Below are positions 1 to 11,992 of a stretch of 64,000 bases of DNA, piece by piece. The first letter of the stretch is position 1; the number at the start of each line of letters is the position of its first letter. The notes under the pieces were generated by a model. It saw nothing but the letters and a program-made list of their open reading frames with translations, had not been told where the DNA came from and did not search any database. Both the position numbers and the translations under genes were made by a program. Source of the DNA: Pseudocercospora fijiensis CIRAD86 (lineage: Eukaryota > Ascomycota > Dothideomycetes > Mycosphaerellales > Mycosphaerellaceae). The DNA is taken from positions 6,051,414 to 6,115,413 of the forward strand of contig NW_006921535.1 of assembly GCF_000340215.1 (NCBI RefSeq). Reading direction: 5' to 3'.

Positions 1-787
1 TCGCTTAAGTCGCTCTACTCGTCTATCTGCGCGTAAGTTAGCTCGTCGGCGTAATATAGGCTAGTAGGAGGGTAATAATAAGGAGGATAAGCTACTCTTT
101 AGTCGTTATTAATTTAGCACAATTACGCTAGCGGTCCTTAGATATAGATAGAAGAGGGAAGAGGGAAGAGTCTCGTATAGGATACAATGCTAGAAGGATA
201 ATATTAAAACAATAGGCGGCGAGCATAGATTAGTAGATTAAGAATGCTTTCTGCTTCTATAGTTGTTCGGGAAGAATCTAACAGTATCTTTAATTAGTGC
301 TGCTACTATTACTAGGTCTTTAAATATATAGTAATCCTTATCCGGGTTTAAGACGGCTAACTAGGCGCGGCGTATAGCTTGTGCCTAGCTAATAGGCGTT
401 TGTTATCGTATAGCTATAGCTATAGTAGCTTGTGCCTACTGCTACTAATAGGCGTTTGTTGTCGTATAGCTACATTACCCTATACCTACTAGTAGGCGTT
501 TGTTGTCGTATAGCTATATTAGCGTATAAGCGTGTCCGGAAGGATAAGCGTAGTGCTTATCGTCGTTACTAGCTAATCTATCTATCCTTAAGCGTGTCCG
601 GAGACTAAACATAGTGCTTATTGTCGCTAGCAATTGTAGCCTTAGGCATTCAACTAGACTAGCAGTAGTCGGCGGTAACGTATAGCCGTTATTATTGCCT
701 TGCTATTGTCGTAAATAGCGTAATACTATTAGTAGAGGCAAACCTTACCTGCGATACGCTAGTGTGGACCTGCGCTTCCTAGTTTAA

Positions 788-814
788 CTTCTTCTTCTTC
801 TTCTTCTTCTTCTA
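788..814. repeat. CTT trinucleotide microsatellite
   Basis: About nine CTT units in a row inside RIP island 1. Confidence 0.8.
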
Positions 815-1190
815 TACATATACTAATATACTAACACCCCTAGCAATATACTAGCTATCGGCTTCTTAGTAACAGTGTCGATACCTCTTTATCGTATATA
901 GGTAGCTTTATAGCGATTAACACTATTCCTTGCTAGTTCTACGACTTGCTACCGATAGAGCCGCTTATCTAATAGTTAAGGTTCCTTAGCAGGTAGTTTG
1001 TTTAGTCCTTTTAGTCTCCGATAGGCTTTATCGACATAAGACGTTACGAAGGCGACTCTCCTAGCGAGTAGGTTGTTTTCTATAGCTTTAGCGGGCGCCG
1101 ACTACGCATTTAACCGAAAGAGTATAGTTTTTATTAGATCGCAGTCTTGTCTTAGTATAACAAACTGCGGGTCTCGGGTAGATTAGCGGA

Positions 1191-1372
1191 GGTAAAAACT
1201 CTTTAGTAAGGTATACCTATAATGCGGCTAACGGTCTAACTCGGTAAAAACTCTTTAGTAAGGTATACCTTAAGTAGCGGCTCGATAGCGACTCTCCTAC
1301 TAAGTAGATAGGATAGGTTCGTAGTATTGCTATAGGCCTAACTCGGTAAAAACTCTTTAGTAAGGTACACCT
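1191..1372. repeat. three copies of a ~26-bp direct repeat
   Basis: The motif ggtaaaaactctttagtaag plus gtayacct occurs at about 1191, 1243 and 1345 with different sequence between the copies. It lies in the RIP island and is probably part of a degenerate internal repeat of the dead element. Confidence 0.7.
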
Positions 1373-2545
1373 TAAGTAGCGGCTATAGGCTTCCTACGTT
1401 CGGATTCTTTATAGGATAATATACGCGTATCTAGTTAAGTCGGCGTAACGCCTTCGTAGGGACTATTAGTTATAATAACCTTAGTCGTTACGTAAGGGCC
1501 TCTAGTATACTTATTAAGCCCGAAGGCGCTTAGTCTTAGTCTTAGTCTTTACTGCTATACGACTACAGCCCTTTACGTATTAAGACTACTATTCGACTAT
1601 AGTACGCACCGATCCGAAAGCGTATTAAGACTGTTATCCGACTATAGTGCGCCTCCTTTTGTTCTAGTAAGCGCATCGACATTGCTATACAACTGTAACG
1701 CGCTCGACAACCTCTTCTACGGTATCTCTAATACTAAGGGCGCGTTACATCTATTATTGTCTAGGTACTAATAGGTATCGCTTTAGCGAATAGGCTATTG
1801 TGTTTCGCTTAATAAGTCCCGTCCTACATACCTTGTCTTCGGTTATACGTGCTGTAGTTAGTAATAGAATGCGCTAATTGCTACGTATACGCGTATATAT
1901 ACTTATACTTATTACGCGTACCTATAGCAAATAGGCTATATATAATTCTAGTGTGTTTCGGGGCGTATGCTTCTATAGCCGCTTAGTGCCGCTAGTTAAA
2001 CAGATCCCTAGATGCAATTGCTCTTATCTATACTATCTTATATAGCAGCTAGTCCTTCTAGTAGATCGTAACTAAGATTTAAGCAAAGGAGGGCGTTAAC
2101 GTAAGAGGGCTATTACAGCTTCTCGAAGAGTGCTTACGCTCGATATACGTTATCGCCTCGCGTATCTATCCTTGCCGTATATATTATAGTGCCTATAAGA
2201 GTACGCGGTATAATAAGTATAGTATTAGTATTAGTATCTCGACTTCTCGACTTCTCGGACTTCGGAGGCGGTTCCTAGTGCCTAAGGCGGCCGTCGTTAT
2301 CGTATTAGACACTTTTGCTAGCGCTATTTACTAGAAATGCGCTTAATCGACGTATCTCGTCGTAGGCTCGTAGTAGCGTAAAAGTAGTAAAGTCGGTATT
2401 ATATTTTATTATAATATACGGAAGGAAGTAGCTATAACGTTTAATCCCGCTAATTAGGCGCCCTGCTATACTAAATCCGGGTCTTAGCGGGACTCGATAT
2501 CCTAGTCGCTTCCTCGACTTTACGGTTCCTACTTCCTCGTAATAT

Positions 2546-2600
2546 AAGCGACTATTAGCATACTAGCGACTATTAGCATACTAGCGACTATTAGCATACC
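2546..2600. repeat. short tandem repeat, ~18-bp unit
   Basis: Three successive copies of gcgactattagcatacta, the last slightly changed. Confidence 0.75.
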
Positions 2601-2612
2601 TAAGGCTACTAG

Positions 2613-2935
2613 TAAGCGCGTTAATAGCTAAGGCAATGTACTCGACTACAAGAGCAAACCTGCTTAGCGAGCTTATAAGGATATAATAGAAGAAGGGCCT
2701 ACTTAGCGAGCTTATAAGGATATAATAGAAGAGTAGTAAAGAGCTAGTATATAGGTTAGCTATCGACGTACGACTAAGACTACCGACAAGCGCGTTAATA
2801 GCTAAGGCAACGTACTCGACTACGAGGGCAAACTACCGCTAAGCAAGCGCGTTAATAGCTAAGGTAACGTACTCGACTACGAAGGGCAAACCTACTTAGC
2901 GAGCTTACGAGGACATAATAGAAGAGCCTGCTTAG
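2613..2935. repeat. degenerate compound tandem repeat
   Basis: Two motifs alternate: one around aagcgcgttaatagctaagg and the following acgtactcgactac segment (near 2613, 2788 and 2843), the other around cttagcgagcttataagga with atataatagaag (near 2656, 2701 and 2894). It lies just downstream of the DUF6589 relic read on the minus strand and may be the element's subterminal repeat block. Confidence 0.7.
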
Positions 2936-2999
2936 TAGCAAGGATAGTGTCCGTATCGCTAAAGAAGAAAGAAAGCCGTAGATATGAATTTTGATATAT

Positions 3000-5900
3000 A
3001 TATAGCTCTTATTGTTATGCCCTTATAATAGAGTAAGGAACGATATAAGACGACTTTACTTTGCCCTCCTACCGTTAGCTTTGTAATACTTCTAAGCGTT
3101 AGATTACATGCTTTGGATCCGCCGAGCCTTTATATACTAGTAGCATCGACTATTTCTAAGTCTAGGTTAGCAAAGCCCTTATCGTCTACGAACGGCTTAT
3201 ATAGGAACGCCGTATTGTTATCTACTACGCTAGCAGCGACGGGACCTCGATTAGTACCGCTATTAATACGTTCCCTCGCATTAGCACTATCGATCTTATC
3301 TATACTATTAGTAGCAGTATTAGCCGACGTGCGAGTTACGCCTCTAACTAGGCGTATATTAGCCTAATATAGTGCCTCGATAGCTAGTACGATTTAAGCT
3401 ACGCCGAGCTACTAAATATCGTCTAATAGGACTCGTATATCCTCTTCTAGGCTATCCTATAGCTAGACTTTAGTAAGACTATCTTCGATTAGCTTTAGAG
3501 TAAAGGCTACGATATAATTGCTAATCTTCTTCTCGGTATAGTAGCTAGTGCTCTTAGGTCCTAGGCCTTCGAATATGTTACGGATATTCTTCGAAGCCTC
3601 GCGGTTCTAAGAGATAAGCTCTATAGTAGTAGCGATGTTATAGGTCGAATTGCTATAGGCTTTAATGTCGTCTATGTACTCTTTATTATATAGCTTAAGT
3701 AACTCGTCGGTAGCAATACCCCTACCGCTATCTATCTTAACTACGGAAGACTCGAGGATTGTATCCTAGAGATCCTAGTACGCTACGCTACTTAACAACT
3801 ACCGTATATATACTATCTCCCGACCGTAATTAAGCTAATAAGCGCTAAAGAAGTTTAGTATAAGGATGTTAATTATACGTCGAAGATACCCGATATCTAT
3901 CTTACGGATTGCCTCGTAGATAGTAAGGTAGTTATCGATTTTAATTAGTATACGCGCTATAGTAGTAAAGTTAGGATCGACGATACGGCCGGTATTATCC
4001 TTACTAACCTATACTTTCTAAGTAAGGGCTATCTCGTAGACAGCTTCTACGACTTCTAGGTACTACTTAGGAGCAATATAGTTCTTAATTATATACCGTA
4101 TAGCATCGATATAGCTCTTATTAGCTAACTTAGGATCTACAAAGTCGAGCTAGCTACGGTCGATAAAGATTCGAATAACTAAGGCTATAATGCGACTGCG
4201 ATATAATCGGACTACGACCTGCTTAATAATACAGTACTAGTACTTCTTATTAGTTAGACGGATTACGCTATAGTACGCAGCATTATCCTAGTAGTTGTAA
4301 GTAAGCTTCTTGCCCTTGTCGCAGTTATTCCGTAGATAATAAGTCTTTATAGAGGTATAATAGGCGTTTATCTCGACGTAGAACATCGCTACGATAGGTA
4401 CTATAAACTCCTTACGGTCGTAGGTACGGGTACTCTCGATACTGCCGGCTTAGACGCTACGAATACGCTCGATAGTTAGCTAGTCGCTAATAACGATAAT
4501 AAGCTAGTCCTAGAATGCTTTATTATCTGGATTAAGCTTAAGAAACGACTAGAAGATATCGTTATATACTTTATAGGTCTCCTCGATCGAGGCCTTATTA
4601 TAATCTAATACTAGTAGCGAGATAATAATCGTTCTACTATCTTTTAGGTTCTTAATGCGGATCTTGTACTATAGCAAACGCGATGTCTTAGTGCCGCTAT
4701 TCTTCGTTAATTTATAGCTATTAAAGTCGAAGTCCTCGAACAGCTTCTTTAGCTCCGAACCGAATACAAAGCCTATCGCCTAGTCGATATAATATAGAGA
4801 TACAGCCTTACGAGCGGCATCCTTCTTATAGCTACGTAAGATAACCTTCGGATTTAGCTTCTTCGTACGATCTAGTATATTCCGGCGGAGCGGCTTCTTT
4901 ATTACGCGATATCGAGTAATATAAGAAGTAGTTATATTTCTCTACTTCGTAGATTAGCCGATAGCTTATATACCGTAACGATCCTAGGAGACATAGTAGT
5001 TATCGTAGATAATAACAACCGGCTGCTTCTTTATCTTCTTAGCTAGGGCAATAGTACGCTTACGATTCTCGATAGTAATCTTACGAGCGACTATCTAGAT
5101 TGTCGAGTAGGCTAAGTATATACTAAGGCTACTAAGTATATTTACGATACGCCGCTTAATACCGGAAGTGTATAGGAACAAGCTAAAACCCTTCGCGAAG
5201 AAACAGGCTTTCTTTAAGGCTATAGACCGAGCTACTATCTAAGTAATAGTGTAGATACGCTTCTCGTATCGGCGGTGCTTGTCTCGTTCTTCGGCGGCAT
5301 CCTTATCCTCCTAATCGTCGTCGTTATTATCGCCTCCGCTAGTAGCTAGCTACGATATGTCTATACTAACCTTAGTACGCTTGTTTAGTAGTAGACGCTC
5401 GAGCAACTTATACTATATTAGAGCGGTTTCTTGAATAATTTCTACTATATCTATAAGGTCGGCTAGCTTAACGGCCTTTATCGTATTATACTTATTAAAG
5501 AACTTCTATCTAATAAGCTTCTTTAACTTAGAGCGCAACTCTCGACCGCTAATTAAGCATTCTTAAGCAAAGTTGTTTAGAATGTACCTAATACGACGTC
5601 GATAGGTCTTGCTACCTAGCTTCTCGACCTACCGGCGGAGGAACTTTATTACGCCTAGGGACTCGATCTTAAACTATACTATTAGAGTCTCAAACTTCTC
5701 CTCGTCGGTCTTATCGGCTACTATACGCTACTATCGTGTCTTGCGCTTATTAGTAATAGTAGTAGGAGCTTTGCCTCGCTTGCCGCTATATATACGTAGT
5801 CTATCGATAGTATCTTCTTTATCCTCGCGATTAGATTCCTACTTATTAGCTAGATTAAAGCCTTCGACCTCGTTAGCTATTATCTCTATCTCGACCTTAT

Positions 5901-6245
5901 CGTCGCTTACTCTATCCTCCTATTCTAAAGCCTCGCTCTCGAGGTCGTCCTTATCTTCTTGTCTAGCCTAAGAACTAATCTCTAGGATTAGCGCTTAATA
6001 ACGAGCTGCGAGGCGACGTACCTATCGGCTAACTATAGTCTATATACGATTAATATCTAATGTTAGTAGTGCTGCGCTTAGGTCGCTCGATATGTTTCTA
6101 AGAGGGCCCGAAACTAGGCTACTGCCTATAAACGTAAAGGTCTGCGGCAGTAGATCGTCGAGGTCTATATCCTCTAGTATATCGTCGGATATAATAGCGG
6201 GCAGCGATGTTTGTTTAGTTAGTAATTAGTATACTTCTCGCAGCC
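3000..6245 (-). pseudogene. dead DUF6589-like transposon-associated protein
   Basis: One minus-strand frame can be followed for roughly 1,000 codons, from about 6,245 down to about 3,000. It is interrupted almost only by TAG and TAA. The N-terminal third is charged, with acidic stretches. The middle has a hydrophobic beta strand ending in a YDN motif (about 5,000), then a run of Lys/Arg-rich segments, then an ISDQLT-type motif when TAG is read as Gln (about 4,470), followed by a stretch near ER-IRS. The DN motif and the later D-(Q)-LT motif fit DUF6589, a family of unknown function best known from repeat-associated fungal proteins. The start codon has been lost. Family assignment is from memory of motifs and is moderate. 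That the frame is real is nearly certain. Confidence 0.6.
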
Positions 6246-6529
6246 TTGTCGGCGGATAATTAATATATAGAGGTAGTTAATATATAAATAGCAACTTTGT
6301 AAATAAGTGTTGCAAGATAGAAGAGAGTAGGTTAGACCTAGACGCGACTAGTCGCATAGTATATATAAAAGCATAGACCGAGAATCTACGGGAATACGCG
6401 CTAGCGTATGTAACTATCCGTACTGCTTCTTTATAGGTCGACGCGTTTCTACTACGCGTCTACGAACCTTAACCTTCGAATATTAACCTATAACCTTTAA
6501 TAATAACGTCGACCGCTCTAAAGCTTATA

Positions 6530-6762
6530 CGTAGAAGCTAATACCTCTTCTACGACAAACAAGAGCTATAGTATAGTATAGCTCTACTTAACGACTATCT
6601 CGAGCTATAGACCGCTATCGAAAATATATCCGATCTCTACCGGTACGTCGCCTATATTAAGCTACTCGATCCTACTAAAGACGCTAACCTTAAGGCGCTT
6701 ATAGACAAGGACATTTAAGAGCTAGTTATCGAAGTTAAGGCCTTATTAGTCTCGTACTACGG
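6530..6762 (+). pseudogene. short RIP-broken coding relic, unrecognised
   Basis: A plus-strand frame of about 75 codons upstream of the DUF6589 relic reads as an ordinary, partly acidic helical protein, with TAA/TAG only at likely Gln positions. It faces away from the DUF6589 relic. It may be a second ORF of the same element or part of another. No family recognised. Confidence 0.35.
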
Positions 6763-7410
6763 TATACTAGTTAATTATCGAAGGACCCGAGAAGGACCTA
6801 GTTAATACTTTTAAGGAAGTCTTAGATTAATACTAATCGAGGTATGTATTTACCGTATATTACTTAGAGTTATACTAATAATATACAGATTATATAGGCG
6901 GACTAAAAGCTCCGCTAAGCGACCTCCGCTTATCGATTAGAATATAATACTATAACGTTATATCGATATAAATAGTATATAAAATGTCTTAGAATTACAG
7001 GCGTAACAAGCGCTAAGTGTTTATAGGTAAAATAAAGACGGTCGAATTTAGCTAACTTCTGCTACTTACTCGTAAAAGCATTAATATAATATTATATAGT
7101 ATTATGCCTAGTAAAGAATCTACTTAGAATTGTACGCTCTATAACCTCTAAGTGTTTTCTTCTTAAAATATTAGTGTCGTAATATAGGTATGTGCTACTA
7201 TCTACTAACCTATAGCTAAAGCCGGCTAGCTATAGTAAACCCGCCTTAGGAGATTAATAATATCTTAACGCCGCAACGTCGCATTTACTTCATTTTTATA
7301 GCGTTAAACTCGCAATTGTACGCGCTATAATATACAGTTCTAACAATTCTGTATTTCGCGTTATACGCTAAGTTGGTTATTTTAGCTATCTAAATCTAAC
7401 AGTTTGTGTT

Positions 7411-7479
7411 TAGACCCTTGCTGCGCAAGGCGTTTATAAATAAACGGATAATGTCACTTAGCCTGCTCGCAAGGGTCTA
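7411..7479. repeat. inverted repeat at the island 1 boundary
   Basis: tagacccttgc at 7411-7421 is matched by its exact reverse complement gcaagggtcta at 7469-7479, with about 47 nt between. It stands where RIP-type composition ends. It could be a tiny inverted-repeat element or the terminal hairpin of the island. Confidence 0.5.
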
Positions 7480-7579
7480 ATGGGAGATAGGGGAATTGGT
7501 GTATAGCTTCCCCGCCCATCACTCCGACATCTATTCTTACTAGCTGGTAACGGTGTAAACTTCAACGCCATAGGCAGGT

Positions 7580-8330
7580 ATAGAGTCCAGAAGCAGAGGC
7601 CGTTTGATGCCACGTTGGGAGGATTGGGGTGACTGACCTTGTGCTCACTCGCCCATCACTCCTCCATCTCTTCCCGCCAGCCAGAGCCAGTACAAACCCT
7701 AGAACCATAGAATCACTCCCAGCGGAGAAGCAGTCGTAATATAATGCCCTGCGACAGGTAGGATCCGAATATTCTCACGCGCATACCACTCCTACAACTT
7801 TTCTTACCAGCCAAAGCCAGTACAAACCCTAGAACCATAGAATCACTCCCAGCGGAGAAGCAGTCGTAATATAATGCCCTGCGACAGGTAGGATCCGAAT
7901 ATTCTCACGCGCATACCACTCCTACAACTTTTCTTACCAGCCAGACCCCAAGACCATAGAAGCACTCACAGCCGAGAAGGACAAGCTTGTTTCTTTCGCG
8001 ATTCGGGTATCGCTCCTGCCATTTCCGCACGCCAAGGCAGTCACATGTGCTGAACATGCAGCTGTCGCTCCAAAGTTTCGCCTCGTGGATCTGGTGCTGG
8101 TTCAAACGTCAAGACCTTCGAAGCGCTCACAGACGAGAAGGAAAAGCGTTTTCACGTACGCTCCTGTCGCGATGTGTGCATCGCCTCCTGCCGATTCCGA
8201 ACGCCAAGCCAGTCACATGTGCTGAACATCCAGCTGTCGCTCCAAAACTTCGACCCGTGTATGTGGTGCGGGTTCAAACCTCAAGAGCATAGAAACGACT
8301 GCAGCGGAGAGGGGAGGTGGAGTTTCATGC
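7580..8330. repeat. tandem repeat, ~130-bp unit, not RIP-mutated
   Basis: Near-identical copies begin at 7681 and 7811 (exact period 130), with a third diverging from 7941. More degenerate copies follow near 8035 and 8205, recognisable by the shared gccaa-gcagtcacatgtgct core and the later ctcacag-cgagaagg segment. CpA and TpG are at normal levels, so unlike its left neighbour this array has escaped RIP. The short open frames across it shift between units and are not taken as genes. Confidence 0.85.
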
Positions 8331-8571
8331 CAATAATTACTGAATTCTGTCGCTATCTGGGTATCTCTGCCAAACGCCAAGCCAATCACATGTCCATGTC
8401 GGACATTTTGCCCGGGAAGGCGTCGCTCTGCGGCACCTGCCATGCGACTTCCATGTCATGCATTATCTCCCTCGTCATTCGCTGCACCCTAGCGTGCTCC
8501 ATGATCTCGGCAGGCGCGCGGACCTTGCGCGCGGCAGGAATGGGGCTGCCAGCCTTCTTCTCGTCGCCGTT

Positions 8572-10716
8572 CTATGGCGCCTGATTGGCGGCTGCAACAG
8601 CCCCAAGACCTGTGCCGCCGTATGGCGAGTCGATGGATAGCTCTTGCCCATTATCGTCGTCGTCCTGGATCTCTATTGGCTCTTGCTTGCGCTCGGTGCC
8701 GTTCGAAGCAGAAGGACCAGCGTCGTTTCCGTCATTCTGCGAGCGACCAAGCGTCTGGCTGAGGTTTGACGACTCTTGCGGGACGTCTGCGTCGTCGAGA
8801 TCGTTCTCCTGGCCCATGCCGTCGACCTCTGGCCATACACGCTCCCACAGGTAGATGACCTGCTGATACTGCTGCTCGCAGCGCAGCAGCTGGTCGCGGC
8901 CGCTGCCCGTTGTCTCTGCGTTGGCGAGCTCGTCCACGATGGCGCGGCAGGCCTCAACGAACTTGCTAAACTCGCGGGAGGTCCAGTTCGGGATGAGGGC
9001 TTCTTGGAGGGCAGCGAGGTGTTGCTCGGAAAGGCTGTTGGCAGGGCGAATGGAGCCAGGGTCGCCGTACGGGTTGCCATTGGTTTGCGTCAGGTAGGAA
9101 GGGACGGAATAGCTGGAGGTCGGCATTTTCGATGCGAAGTTCGATGCGTATTGCCAAGAGGCGTAGTAGCACTAGACAGGTATTAGCATGAGGCGCGCAA
9201 GGAAGAAAGCAGAGGAGCCTCTCTTACGTGCTCGGTCGCCCAAAGAGCCACCATGCCCTCGAGCAGCGTGGACCTAGTATCCGCTGCAGAAGCGAGAAGG
9301 TCGACATAGGCCTTGGTCATCGGAGACGGTGGCTCGCCGTCGGACTGGATTGAATGCTTGCGCTTGGTAGCCTCGATGAAGTCAAGCTCCTTCCTAATGT
9401 TGCTAACAGTCGAGACGAGAAGATCGAGCGCGCGGTAGTGCGTGTTGGTCTTGCTGTTGCTAGTCTCGGGCAGGGAGACCTTTCCAATCAGCTTGCCGAT
9501 GAAGGAAATCATGGCACGACTGATGTGAGAATTCTGACCGAGCCAGTGTGCTAGTGCAGTAGCGGACAGCGTGCCACATCCAGCATGCGAGAGGAATTGC
9601 TGCTGGGTCGCCTTGGCAAGCTTGTCGGGCCACTTGTTGAGCAGATGACTAACGAGGCTAGGCTGCGGTCGTGGTGGAGGCTGCATCTTATTGCCGCCGC
9701 CGATGCTCAGGCGGCTGGCAGGAGTGTTGCCGACTTGGAGGATCGGGTTCGGGGCACTACCGCGCCAAATGTCGCCGCGCATGTTGTTGTTGAAGCTTGG
9801 AGGAGGGCCTGCTGGCGTCATCTCCAACTCGCCGTTCTGGACTGCTTGCTGTCCCTCGGGGGATGTCAAAAAGTCCTGGCAGGTGGCGAGATGCTCAACT
9901 TGACGGGTCGTATTCTTGGCCCGAACAAAGCCGCATGACAGACAGCGAACACGCATGCACTGCAGAAGAGTCAGGCGATGTAATGTAGAGGAAGCGAGGG
10001 GTGGTGTTGGTAGAGAGTAGGTGTGAGGTGGGTGGAGGTTGACGAATGCAAAGCAGTTGAGAACAGTGCTGCGGGCTAGGCAGGCAGCAAGAACGATCAA
10101 TGACTGCACTTACCTTCTGTGCTGTTGAATCGTCCCAGAACTCGTCGAAGTACTACAGAACTGAGCATGAGCCAGGATCCATGAATGTCTTTGTCAATGG
10201 TTACCTTGCTGAGATCTACAAGCAAAATTGTCAGTACGCATTACACCACAAGAGCATGCATATCGATCGACTCACCCAGGTTCTTGCCGCGGGCCATCGT
10301 AGGCGTTGCTTGATAGCCGTAGGGAGAGCCGTTGCCCATGTACGGGTTGCTGCCATGGTTGTCAGCGTTGTGGATCAGTAACGTTATGTCGGTATTGACA
10401 GCTGGTGTGGCATATCGACAATGTGGAGGATATGATGATATCGGGGCGGAACTTACTCGGCATCTACGTCCCAAGCCGACAGGGTTGTGCTGTCACGCTT
10501 CTGGTATTTGTTAGGGGGCGCCAAGTCCTGGCCATTTCCTGACGCCCGCCACTGCGCGTACTGCGGACAGTTCATCAGGTGCGCTTTCTTGCGGTTGAGC
10601 GTCTTGATGCTGCCGGTCCAGTTGCGACAGTGGATGCATTGCACCGTCTCGCCCTGATGCTCCGACTCGACGGGCTCAAACTGCGAGTGCGTGTAGTTGT
10701 CTGGTGGACGCGGCAT
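8572..10716 (-). CDS. BED-like zinc-finger protein with heme-oxygenase/TENA-like domain
   Basis: Proposed exons on the minus strand: 10716-10457, 10349-10276, 10215-10205 (11 nt), 10152-10114, 9959-9228 and 9171-8572, giving 571 aa with frame kept throughout. Introns have GTAAGT/GTGAGT donors (one GTAACC, one GTAAGA) and CAG/TAG acceptors. Two Cys/His clusters of BED type lie near residues 26-50 and 130-155 (C-x2-C then H and C). From about residue 235 to 480 comes an all-helical region with a SHAGCG motif and, across the last splice, an aromatic segment (CYYASWQYAS) typical of heme-oxygenase-like/TENA folds. The C-terminal tail is acidic. No PLP or heme ligand is evident, so enzymatic activity is doubtful. 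The fingers suggest a nuclear role, which is inference. A longer 5' end is possible because the frame stays open upstream of this ATG. Confidence 0.72.
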
Positions 10717-11992
10717 CTCGATGGTGCTGGCGTCAAACGCGCGGTCGCGAGCGTGGTCAGGGGCACGACAAGTATGGAGGAAGCAGGCTGAGCACGGGAG
10801 CGACCACAGCCTGATTGGAAACTCCGTCAGGCGCGTCCACCGGGGCGAATGCGATAATGCAGAGGCGATGCGTGAGAGTCGCGATTATGGTGATATGGAA
10901 GAGTTACAGCTGGCGGGCAGCTGAAAAACTCGGTAGGATTTGGTCCTGCCAAGGCGTCAACGCCCGCTTTTCCGCATAGAATACATGCGGGCCCCGGTAC
11001 GAATCATTCACGTCTCGTTCCGTATTATGCGCAGCTTCAGCAGTCACCGTCTTCTGGGCCTAAATCACTGCCTTACCCGTGGTATTTGGCATCGAAGTGC
11101 AGATCAATATACGACATGGAGGGTTCAGGATATTTCCCCGATGATATCGTTGCAATCGTCTCCCTGGCATACGTTGCAGACCGGATTCGAACAGCAAACG
11201 CCTCCTTTACACATCTGCGGGCGAGCGCAGAACATTAGCAACAACGATGAACATGCACGCAACGTTAGTTCCAGAACTCGATACGACACCTGTTGACTTT
11301 TATCAACCTTGAGTGAAGTTCACAGACCTGGACAGATTCAAAAACACAAATGACAAAGGCATCGTCATGAGTTGCGTTGGATTTCAAAAGACCGCTCGCT
11401 GCGAAGGATGCCTGGTGCTACCGTACAATTCCAGACCTCCCTTACTGCTGATATCGGCGCATAGAACCACAGGTGCATCGCTGGAAAACCGATCGATCAT
11501 AGACTGTCAGCAATCGAATCACAATGCAAAGCAGGCAGCTGAATGGGACCCTCGTAGCTTGGTAAGACGGCCGTGGAATAGATTGGAATTGTCAGACTCT
11601 GATTGATGATTGATCTCAGCATAGTCCTTTCGCAACTGCGAAACCGAAAAGCGTCGAAGCTGCGACGAGCTCGAGTCATGACTACCCGCAATCGTCACTT
11701 CATTCGATCCTTCGACCATGCTCCTGCACTGTCGCAAAGTACAGTCACATTTTGCGCAGCAGGCGTTCGACCTATCTGAGACCAGGAGCAGCGCTCAAGA
11801 TTTAACAGCCTGGCAATGCGGTAGATTCGAAAGCCATGTTTTTGAGTCTTCGCTCAGGACAATCTCCTTCCCAAAAAGATAGTGCATTGGTCAGCCATTG
11901 ATCGTGTATGGTCCTCGAAAAATACACATATTCAGAGCCTGTTACAGCGACACCTCCAGTATGGCCGAGCACACCAACCCCTCAAGACACGC
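10717..11992. other. intergenic, no gene seen
   Basis: Normal composition, short overlapping open frames in several phases, no splice-linked coding signal and no family resemblance. It holds the 5' side of the zinc-finger gene and the 3' side of the NCS1 gene. Confidence 0.5.

Larger units (their letters stand above)
1..7410. repeat. RIP-mutated repeat island 1 (left end outside the window)
   Basis: The whole stretch is depleted of CpA and TpG and crowded with TpA (runs of tagcta, ctatag), while CpG stays common. That is the pattern of repeat-induced point mutation in filamentous ascomycetes, which turns CpA into TpA on both strands. No normal gene is intact. Protein-like frames exist but are broken almost only by TAA/TAG where CAA, CAG or TGG once stood. 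Many short direct repeats lie inside. From roughly 7,400 on, ordinary composition with normal CpA/TpG returns. The left 3 kb shows no recognisable protein. The island is an old transposon or nest of transposons. Confidence 0.85.

Noticed and set aside
3113..3367. An 84-codon plus-strand frame in the same island
   Set aside because: Same reason: antisense to the relic protein, composition dictated by RIP.
5609..5971. A 120-codon plus-strand frame inside RIP island 1
   Set aside because: It is antisense to the DUF6589 relic. RIP puts stops mainly on the old coding frame, so the opposite strand looks open by chance.
10113..10275. Alternative splicing of the zinc-finger gene that reads 10215-10114 as one 102-nt exon
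   Set aside because: It needs a 38-nt next intron and does not reach the second zinc finger in frame by the best acceptor. The 11-nt plus 39-nt exon model fits all signals.
11160..11200. Possible tRNA T-loop (ttcgaa with flanking pairs) on the minus strand
   Set aside because: No acceptor stem, D-arm or anticodon arm could be fitted around it. No tRNA was recognised anywhere in the window.
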